Positions 1-5,338 of a DNA stretch of 7,444 nt are shown here, in pieces. Origin of the DNA: Parachlamydiales bacterium (GTDB lineage: Bacteria > Chlamydiota > Chlamydiia > Chlamydiales > Rhabdochlamydiaceae); assembly GCA_020050965.1 (NCBI GenBank), contig JAGVJV010000147.1, positions 1 to 7,444 on the forward strand, read 5' to 3'. Within the stretch, counting starts at the first letter, position 1. The number at the start of each line of letters is the position of its first letter. Made by a program: the position numbers and the translations under genes. Under the pieces are notes generated by a model. The model was not told the DNA's origin and made no database searches. It saw only the letters and a program-made list of their open reading frames with translations.

Positions 1-2200
1 AATCTCTTGGGCTGCAGCAGAGCTCAAAAAGGTGCTCGTCAATGATGTCAGCAATGTAGTTGTTGTTGCGAGCGTTGATCCAATCCAAGCAACCATAATT
101 GACAGGCGACATATTGTAGAGGGCTCGGTTCACATCACGCGAATTTAAGAGTCCCATCTGCTGGATAATGATAGCAAAGTCCGATCCAGGGGCGATGTCG
201 GCAACTTCAATGCATCGAGAAACCGCCGAAGGAATACCAGGATTAATAGCCTGGTTCTGGAAGATGAAGTTCTGCAGGACTGTCAATACGACACCATTCG
301 TATAGGTGACACCGATATCAACTAAGTTGGCATTTGCGCCCGTCTGAAAGATATTTGTCCCAAAAGTTCCTGTTACAGGAGCATTAATCACAACATATTG
401 TGTCCCCGCAATGTAGTTACCAGCATTGACAACGATGTCGAGGGTACTTCCTGGAAGAAGGGTTGCGCCACCCGCGCCCGCTATAAGGACGTCATTAACA
501 GCACCAGTGGGAGTGATATCTGCTTGTACGATACCTGAAGCTTGGTTAGTAAAGGTTCCCGCCATTGAAATCGTGCCGATCGCTCCATCTCCTGGAGCAA
601 TAATCCCTCCGTTGTCGATGCTACCTGTCGTTGTGAAATTACCGCTTAGGATTGCTCCAGGCGCCACATCAATATCTGTGAGAACTGACCCGTCTATTCT
701 CAATTCTCCAGCATCAACCGTTGTTGTACCAGTATAGGAATTGGCACCATTGAGAGTGAGTCTTGCACAACCTAATTTGGACAGCCCTCCACCAGCTCCC
801 CCGCCTGCTCCTTGATCGCCTGCAATGGGATTGGGGATATTGATATTCGTGGTATTGTTAACGATCAAATTACCGCCGGCCATCATGAAGATATCAGCAC
901 CAGCTCCTATTCCATCAGTAGCTCCACCGCCGCCGCCTGCACCTCCAATAGCTCTACAGTTGTTGAATTGAGCGCTGCCGAGAATGGTAAGCAACCCGCC
1001 GTCTTGAATAAAGATCGCTCCACCAAGACCGGCTCCTCCTCCGCCGCCGCCGCCCGCGCCCGGATCTACTCCTCCATTTCCACCACCGAATAAGCTTGTT
1101 CCTGGAGTATTTGTAATCAAAAGTGAGCCAGTTCCGCCACCGCCGCCGCCAAAGCCGCCGTTACCGCCATTGCCACTCAGCCCAGATACCGCAAAAGTTC
1201 CGCTACCACCACCGCCTCCTGCAAAACCACCATTACCCCCGTTTCCAGCTGGAGTGGCTCCGCCAAATGCTAAACCTCCGCCACCACCACCGCCGAAATC
1301 GCCTCCATTACCTCCGTTTCCACCTCGATTACCCTCTCCTTGACCTTCAGCGCCACCGCCGCCGCCGCCGCCTAAACCGCCGTCGCCTCCATTTCCATTA
1401 TCTTTTCCGCCGCCGCCGCCGCCGGCGCCGCTAGCGCCTGCAGTTCCATTTACACCAGGACCTCCTCCTGGTCCACCCCCTAATCCTGAGAAATCTCCGC
1501 CGCCATCTCCGCCACCATCATTAATGGTAGGAGCATCGTCACCATTAAATCCAACGCCCGCGCCGCCGCCGCCGCCATTGAAGCCAGCACCGCCATTAAA
1601 ACCAAATCCGCCGCCGCCGCCGCCAACAGGAACCGTAGGATTATTTACGTTAATCCCTTGTCCTCCATTGCCCAACAGCCCTCCGCCGCCGCTACTTCCT
1701 TGACCAGCAGGACCACCGTCACCACCTTGCGCTGTCACATTATTGAAAATGGGATTCGATAATGTGACTGTCGTACCCGATGCAACAAAGAGCGCTCCGC
1801 CCAAACCGGCACCACCACCGCCGCCGATAAAAGCCGTTCCACCTTGAGCCATTGTATTAGTAAAGGTCACATCATTGATTACTGCACTTTGACTGAAAGC
1901 AAAAATACCGCGCACTGGGGAACCTCCAGTAACGGTGAGTGTATTCCCATTTCCATTGATAGTGATTGTCTGAGGACCGATTGATGTAAAGGCATCTGTG
2001 ACATTTAGAGGACGCAAGAAAGGACACCCAAAAGGAACTGCCAAATCAATGGTAGCGGTAATATTAATCGTCGTGTCGCCGCCAGAATTCGCAGCGATGA
2101 TCGCATTCTGCAGATCATTGCTTGTCGACACATCGACAGAATACAATAGTGAAGCCGATGTTAAACAAACAACTGAAGCAAGTGTTTTTTTCCAATGCAT
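1..2200 (-). CDS. Glycine-rich autotransporter / Pmp-like surface protein, 3' truncated by window edge
   Basis: This frame stays open for 733 codons from ATG 2198-2200 to the window edge, with no frameshift. Residues 1-21 look like a signal peptide (KK followed by a hydrophobic stretch, cleavage near LYS-VD). Residues 22-170 and 391-475 look like a beta-helix. Residues 171-390 are about half glycine (117 of 220). Residues 479-506 match the autotransporter-associated beta-strand repeat (LTLNGANSYTGTTTVDAGEL), followed by the usual GGIIAPGDGAIGTI segment near 531-544. Residues 651-733 resemble the passenger-to-barrel linker and end in a CCSPRD segment. The C-terminal barrel is not in the window. 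Two GGA[I/L] motifs (134-137, 393-396) recall chlamydial Pmps, but strict FxxN motifs are absent. The likely role is a surface-exposed, type V secreted adhesin; this follows from the family, and the ligand is unknown. AGGAG seven bases upstream supports the start. Family call is firm; species-specific function is not. Confidence 0.9.
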   Translation of the reverse strand, partial: MHWKKTLASVVCLTSASLLYSVDVSTSNDLQNAIIAANSGGDTTINITATIDLAVPFGCPFLRPLNVTDAFTSIGPQTITINGNGNTLTVTGGSPVRGIFAFSQSAVINDVTFTNTMAQGGTAFIGGGGGAGLGGALFVASGTTVTLSNPIFNNVTAQGGDGGPAGQGSSGGGGLLGNGGQGINVNNPTVPVGGGGGGFGFNGGAGFNGGGGGAGVGFNGDDAPTINDGGGDGGGDFSGLGGGPGGGPGVNGTAGASGAGGGGGGKDNGNGGDGGLGGGGGGGAEGQGEGNRGGNGGNGGDFGGGGGGGLAFGGATPAGNGGNGGFAGGGGGSGTFAVSGLSGNGGNGGFGGGGGGTGSLLITNTPGTSLFGGGNGGVDPGAGGGGGGGAGLGGAIFIQDGGLLTILGSAQFNNCRAIGGAGGGGGATDGIGAGADIFMMAGGNLIVNNTTNINIPNPIAGDQGAGGGAGGGLSKLGCARLTLNGANSYTGTTTVDAGELRIDGSVLTDIDVAPGAILSGNFTTTGSIDNGGIIAPGDGAIGTISMAGTFTNQASGIVQADITPTGAVNDVLIAGAGGATLLPGSTLDIVVNAGNYIAGTQYVVINAPVTGTFGTNIFQTGANANLVDIGVTYTNGVVLTVLQNFIFQNQAINPGIPSAVSRCIEVADIAPGSDFAIIIQQMGLLNSRDVNRALYNMSPVNYGCLDWINARNNNYIADIIDEHLFELCCSPRD
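683..766 (-). other. Autotransporter-associated beta-strand repeat motif (PATR-like)
   Basis: Residues 479-506 of the autotransporter carry the L-x-L-x-G-x-N-x-Y-T-G-x-T-x-V-x-x-G-x-L pattern typical of this repeat, which helps passenger folding and secretion in type V systems. A single clear copy is visible. It sits between the beta-helix and the linker, the usual place for it. Confidence 0.8.
1031..1690 (-). repeat. Glycine-rich coding repeat with GGC tracts and 25-aa periodicity
   Basis: This stretch encodes residues 171-390 of the autotransporter. Runs of five to seven consecutive Gly codons recur. Several are nearly pure GGC trinucleotide tracts (plus-strand gcc) at about 1357-1372, 1407-1423, 1560-1576 and 1608-1624. 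An NGGNGG or NGGDGG block followed by a short hydrophobic spot and a Gly run begins at residues 270, 295, 320 and 344, giving a period of 25, 25 and 24 residues. The in-frame tracts could change length without breaking the gene. The high-GC, Pro/Arg-coding complement explains the long open frames on the opposite strand. Confidence 0.85.
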
Positions 2201-2207
2201 GGAGCAT

Positions 2208-2212
2208 CTCCT
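2208..2212 (-). promoter_or_regulatory. Ribosome binding site of the autotransporter
   Basis: AGGAG on the minus strand ends seven bases before the ATG at 2198-2200. It decides the start: a second ATG at 2205-2207 lies only one base from the SD and is out of frame. Confidence 0.75.
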
Positions 2213-2270
2213 GTAGGTTTCGTTAAAATTAAATATTTAGCAAAATTTAAAATTTAACTACAACGAAAAG
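2213..2270 (-). promoter_or_regulatory. AT-rich gap, possible promoter and dyad upstream of the autotransporter
   Basis: The gap between the glycosyltransferase-methyltransferase stop and the autotransporter is almost entirely A/T. TTTAAT at 2228-2233 matches a sigma-70 -10 box at five of six positions, but no good -35 is present. TTTCGTT (2218-2224) and AACGAAA (2262-2268) form a 7-bp inverted repeat enclosing a further imperfect AT dyad. No GC-rich stem that would terminate the upstream operon is visible. Promoter activity is inferred from composition and position only. Confidence 0.35.
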
Positions 2271-3719
2271 TCATTTTTTGGCGACAAGAAAGACAGAAGA
2301 TCCAAAAGGCAATCGGACTCCCAGTTTTAGCAAACGATTGTCGAACCTTTGAATAGCGAGGAAAAATGAATTCAGCCGCTTTGATGGAGTTTTAATGTCA
2401 GATTCTGGATATAACTTAAACAAATATGTAAATTTCTTAATCAATCTAACCAAAGCGATCAGAGGAAAGAGAAAACAGACCCGATAAGAAGCGCGGCTGA
2501 CTTCAAACCCATGAGCCGTGAGCAGCTCGACACACTGTTTTTTCGTAAAGCGTCTCTTGGAGTGACAGGCCACATCGTGTTGCGAGCGCATCCATTGATA
2601 GGCTGGCTCATTGAGAATCAACTGGCCGCCTGGTTTCAAAATTCGGTGCACACTTTTAACAGCTTTGGATAGATCCTCTTTTTCTAGCATTGTTAGCACA
2701 TCGAGCACAATGACCAAATCAAAGGAATCATCGGTGAAAGGAAGATCGACAATAGAGCCCAAACAGACATTTTTTAGCCCCCGCTCGCGGCAGTACTTTA
2801 AGCTGACTGCAGAAAGATCGACACCTTGCACCTGAAAGTGATGCCCTGCCAAGAATTCCATCAGATTGCCCGTTCCGCAGCCCACATCGCAGATCGAAGG
2901 ATTCTCTAGTTTTTCCACTTCATGAAAGACCATTTCCCTCAAAGCAACGAACCACCATAAAGTCTTTTCTTCCCTGTACATCTTTTGAAAAATGCCCTCT
3001 TCAGGCGAAACGACCATCTCTTTTTTCCAGTGACAATAGAGCTTAAAATCGCCAATGACTTTTTCCATAAGTAATTTGATCGCAGAATAGTTGGACTGAC
3101 CGTAGATGCGGGGGTAATGCCCCACCGGAACTTCAGAGAATTTGGCTCCCCGCCTTTGCAGATTCAGAATCAGTTCAGGCAAAATGGAAGCCCCACCCCC
3201 TTTAAAGGGAATATCTTTAAGAACACTCCTCCTGATCAACCGAAAATCACAATCAATGTCCCGAATGGGCAATTGAAAGAAGAAGCGGCAAAAGAACTGA
3301 TACCCTCTACCCAAAAATACACGGAGCCATTGATCGGAGCGCCTCACTTTAAACCCATTGATCGCATCTGCCCCGGTTTCCTTTGCATTTTTTACCAATT
3401 TTTGCAAATCGTCTAACTGATATTGGGCATCCCCGTCGGTATAAAAGACCCATTCCTTTGTTGCAGCTTGAAAGCCATGCCGGATCACCCCATACCCATC
3501 CCGATTATCAGTATGATCTAGAACAACTAAATCAGGATATTTGCTCTTCGCCTTCAAAATTTCATCGAATGTGTGATCTTTAGATGCGCCTCCATGAATG
3601 GCAATCACCTCCAAATTGTCTGAAATTTGCCTACCATAAAAATAGGCTTGAGTGATCAAGGCATCGACCGTACCGGCGTCGTTAAAAAAGGGGAAGAAAA
3701 TGGTTAAAGAGGGCAACAT
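2271..3719 (-). CDS. Bifunctional GT2 glycosyltransferase - SAM-dependent methyltransferase fusion
   Basis: This 482-aa protein has two domains. Residues 4-225 are a GT2 (DPM1-like) glycosyltransferase: FFPFFNDAG near 8-16, the metal-binding YTDGDAQY (DxD at 95-97), DIDCDFRLIRRS (154-165) and HYPRIYGQSNY (201-211). Residues about 274-410 are a class I methyltransferase: SAM motif DVGCGTG at 278-284, acidic VDLS at 300-303, then LDVLTML and LKPGG (361-365). The last 65 residues (ending LPFGSSVFLVAKK) are typical of the tail of sugar or lipid methyltransferases. The usual N-terminal nucleotide-binding motif (DDGS or DGGS) is altered to IHGGASKD (41-48). The ATG lies within the aminotransferase end (16-bp overlap) without a clear SD, implying translational coupling. 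The protein likely transfers and methylates sugars in surface glycan synthesis at the cytoplasmic face of the inner membrane. Substrates are unknown. Confidence 0.88.
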   Translation of the reverse strand: MLPSLTIFFPFFNDAGTVDALITQAYFYGRQISDNLEVIAIHGGASKDHTFDEILKAKSKYPDLVVLDHTDNRDGYGVIRHGFQAATKEWVFYTDGDAQYQLDDLQKLVKNAKETGADAINGFKVRRSDQWLRVFLGRGYQFFCRFFFQLPIRDIDCDFRLIRRSVLKDIPFKGGGASILPELILNLQRRGAKFSEVPVGHYPRIYGQSNYSAIKLLMEKVIGDFKLYCHWKKEMVVSPEEGIFQKMYREEKTLWWFVALREMVFHEVEKLENPSICDVGCGTGNLMEFLAGHHFQVQGVDLSAVSLKYCRERGLKNVCLGSIVDLPFTDDSFDLVIVLDVLTMLEKEDLSKAVKSVHRILKPGGQLILNEPAYQWMRSQHDVACHSKRRFTKKQCVELLTAHGFEVSRASYRVCFLFPLIALVRLIKKFTYLFKLYPESDIKTPSKRLNSFFLAIQRFDNRLLKLGVRLPFGSSVFLVAKK

Positions 3720-4804
3720 ACGAATCGATTGGCTATGTCAGCAACCTCGAGAATTTCCTGCTCAGAATGGATGTAAGAACAAGGAAGGCTCAAGATCGTC
3801 CGATGAATTTCATCTGAAATGGGAAAATACTGCTCTTTAATTTTTCCTCGAAGGGCTCGTTGACGATGCGGAGGAGTAGGATAATGGATGAGCGTCTCGA
3901 CCCCCTCTTTTTTTAAATAGCTTTTTAATTCATCGCGCGCAGGGTGGCGAATGGGGAAAATGTGCCAGACATCCTCATATCCTCTTTCGCAAATAGGTTG
4001 ATTAAACTCTGGAGACAAACGCTCTAAATAGAGCTTTGCCAGTTTAGACTTATGTCGATTGATCTGATCTAAAGCCTTTAGTTTGATGCGCAGAAAAGCT
4101 GCCTGCATTTCATCTAGACGATGGTTAAAACCGATCAGTTCATGCACATTTTTGTCCATAGAGCCATAATTGCGCAGCTTCCGAAGCTTCTCATAGAGAT
4201 CAGGATCATCGGTCGTGATCGCTCCCCCATCACCGAGGGCCCCTAAATTTTTAGTTGGGTAAAAGCTAAAAGCATTGATATCTCCAAAGCTTCCCGCCTT
4301 TTTGCCTAAAACACTGGCTCCATGGGCTTGAGCGCAATCTTCAATGACCTTTAGATGGTGCTCCTTAGCAAACGCTATGATGCTCTGCATCGGACACAAC
4401 TTTCCGTAGAGATGGACCGGCAAAATGGCAACCGTTTGATCGGTCAGTTTCTCTTCAAGATTTTGCACGTCAATATTATAAGTGCTCAAATTCGGTTCGA
4501 CTAGAACAGGGACTAGCTGATTGTGGATGATGGCGAGAATCGTTGCGATGTAAGTATTGGAAGGGACAAGCACCTCTTTTCCTGGAGGGAAGTCGAAGGC
4601 TTTCAGGGCCAAAACCAAAGCGTCTAATCCATTGCTTACGCCAATGCAGTAACGACAGCCCACATAAGAAGCAAATTCCTCTTCAAATTGGGCAACCTGC
4701 TCATCTAAAATAAACCTTCCCCTGACAAGGAGATCATGAAAGGCTTGGCTCAATTCTGTCCGAAACGGCTGGTTGAGACGACTTAAGTTCTCATATTCAA
4801 TCAT
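3704..4804 (-). CDS. fdtB/qdtB: DegT/DnrJ/EryC1/StrS sugar aminotransferase (FdtB/QdtB type)
   Basis: This 366-aa protein has the full length expected of the PLP-dependent nucleotide-sugar aminotransferases. Visible motifs are the phosphate-binding SNGLDAL (57-63), EDCAQAHGA with D156 for the PLP ring nitrogen and Q159, the Schiff-base lysine K185 in SFYPTKNLGALGDGGAI, and GFNHRLDEMQAA (225-236). Known relatives transfer an amino group from glutamate to C3 of a dTDP-3-keto-6-deoxyhexose. The gene directly follows, and overlaps by 8 bp (ATGATTGA), a 3,4-ketoisomerase gene, which strongly favours a 3-aminotransferase role over a 4-aminotransferase role. No strong SD precedes the ATG, consistent with translational coupling. 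The sugar stereochemistry (Fuc3N- or Qui3N-like) cannot be told from the sequence. The enzyme would be cytoplasmic. Confidence 0.92.
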   Translation of the reverse strand: MIEYENLSRLNQPFRTELSQAFHDLLVRGRFILDEQVAQFEEEFASYVGCRYCIGVSNGLDALVLALKAFDFPPGKEVLVPSNTYIATILAIIHNQLVPVLVEPNLSTYNIDVQNLEEKLTDQTVAILPVHLYGKLCPMQSIIAFAKEHHLKVIEDCAQAHGASVLGKKAGSFGDINAFSFYPTKNLGALGDGGAITTDDPDLYEKLRKLRNYGSMDKNVHELIGFNHRLDEMQAAFLRIKLKALDQINRHKSKLAKLYLERLSPEFNQPICERGYEDVWHIFPIRHPARDELKSYLKKEGVETLIHYPTPPHRQRALRGKIKEQYFPISDEIHRTILSLPCSYIHSEQEILEVADIANRFVCCPL

Positions 4805-5150
4805 TGCTATAGTTATCCGGATCGTAGTGAGTGGAAGCTAAAACAAGTAGAATCGCGCCAGGCTCAAATTGAACCGTATGCCATTCATGAGCATCAAGGA
4901 TAAGACATTGACTGGGATTTGAAAGCTGAAAAGACTGATTTAAATCACCATCTTTCACTCTCACATTTGCCGATTTGTGCAAACAAACAAGTGCTTGCTG
5001 GCCATGATGGTGACGGTGTCCTGCACGGGGCAGATCATTGGTATCGTAAATGTAGTACACTCTTAAGATCGTGAACGGCAGGGCTTTCTCGATCACCGTT
5101 AATGACCCACGTTGATCTTTAAAAGAAGGGAACTCTAAAAGTTGCACCAT
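4797..5150 (-). CDS. fdtA/qdtA: dTDP-4-keto-6-deoxyglucose 3,4-ketoisomerase (FdtA/QdtA-like cupin)
   Basis: This 117-aa small cupin opens with the family signature DQRGSLTVIE (12-21), PFTILRVYYIYD (25-36) and the histidine cluster RAGHRHHH (42-49), where H45 and H47 align with the catalytic pair of FdtA (HxH). It also has the late WHTVQF and LLVLASTHYDPDNY segments. Known FdtA/QdtA enzymes isomerise dTDP-4-keto-6-deoxyglucose to a 3-keto sugar, the substrate of the aminotransferase encoded next. It is about 20 residues shorter than the usual 135-140, lacking the final helix after the YDxxxY segment. The stop overlaps the aminotransferase start. Its SD AGGAGG (5155-5160) lies inside the adjacent inverted repeat, so its translation may depend on that structure. 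FdtA- and QdtA-type stereochemistry cannot be separated here. Confidence 0.88.
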   Translation of the reverse strand: MVQLLEFPSFKDQRGSLTVIEKALPFTILRVYYIYDTNDLPRAGHRHHHGQQALVCLHKSANVRVKDGDLNQSFQLSNPSQCLILDAHEWHTVQFEPGAILLVLASTHYDPDNYSND

Positions 5151-5338
5151 TAGACCTCCTGCATCACTTTGGTTTTGTCGATTTTCGTGTTCTTTTGAGC
5201 CGATTTTCGATTCAAATTGCAGGGGTAATATCGACCCGCAGTATATGACCCCTGCAATTTGAATCGAAGATCGGCCAAAATAATCCCGAAAATCGACGAA
5301 TCAAAGTGAAGCAAGAGGTCTTTAAATCGCAAATCCAT
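5150..5338 (-). CDS. Doubtful 62-aa ORF running through the inverted repeat
   Basis: An open frame starts at ATG 5336-5338, inside the end of the membrane glycosyltransferase, and ends in TAATG overlapping the ketoisomerase start. Almost all of it lies in the palindrome, and both arms stay open. No SD precedes the ATG (the upstream bases are TTACTAATAATA). The product (beginning MDLRFKDLLLHF and rich in Lys/Asn at the end) matches no family I recognise. It is probably a by-product of the repeat. Alternatively it could be a coupling or leader peptide whose translation would unwind the hairpin and free the downstream SD. Confidence 0.2.
   Translation of the reverse strand: MDLRFKDLLLHFDSSIFGIILADLRFKLQGSYTAGRYYPCNLNRKSAQKNTKIDKTKVMQEV
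5153..5320. repeat. Large imperfect inverted repeat (about 74-bp arms, 21-nt loop) filling an intergenic gap
   Basis: The left arm 5153-5226 and right arm 5248-5320 are reverse complements at about 62 of 74 aligned columns, with a single 1-nt gap. The inner 21 bp (5206-5226 with 5248-5268) are perfect, around a 21-nt loop 5227-5247. The element starts one or two bases after the stop of the membrane glycosyltransferase and ends three bases before the ketoisomerase ATG, whose SD it supplies. No clear target-site duplication flanks it. It could be a MITE-like or palindromic mobile element, or a very stable mRNA hairpin for processing or attenuation. Copy number elsewhere in the genome cannot be seen from here. 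Confidence 0.85.
5155..5160 (-). promoter_or_regulatory. Shine-Dalgarno of the ketoisomerase, inside the inverted repeat
   Basis: AGGAGG, four bases before the ATG at 5148-5150, lies in the 3' arm of the large hairpin. In RNA it would pair with CCTCTT in the 5' arm (5312-5319 region) with one G-U wobble. Translation initiation could therefore be limited unless the stem is opened. Confidence 0.65.

Noticed and set aside
426..1434. Three plus-strand open frames (426-737, 812-1093, 1123-1434), one very rich in Arg and His
   Set aside because: They are complements of the glycine-rich autotransporter frame; the Arg/Pro content is just GGN codons read on the other strand, and no SD or family is recognised.
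1031..1690. Regular repeats considered as a CRISPR array or satellite
   Set aside because: The repeats are in-frame glycine codons of one long open frame, with no unique spacers between identical repeats.
1998..2216. Plus-strand 72-aa frame opposite the autotransporter N-terminus
   Set aside because: It runs antisense to the signal peptide and start of a well-supported gene and shows no recognisable features.
2611..3840. Plus-strand frames opposite the GT2-methyltransferase and aminotransferase genes
   Set aside because: The minus-strand proteins have complete motifs; the opposite frames have no recognisable domain.
5153..5320. Large inverted repeat considered as a simple intrinsic terminator
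   Set aside because: The stem is far longer than terminators, has no T-tract after the 3' arm (the SD and an ATG follow instead), and the downstream gene belongs to the same direction and likely the same operon.
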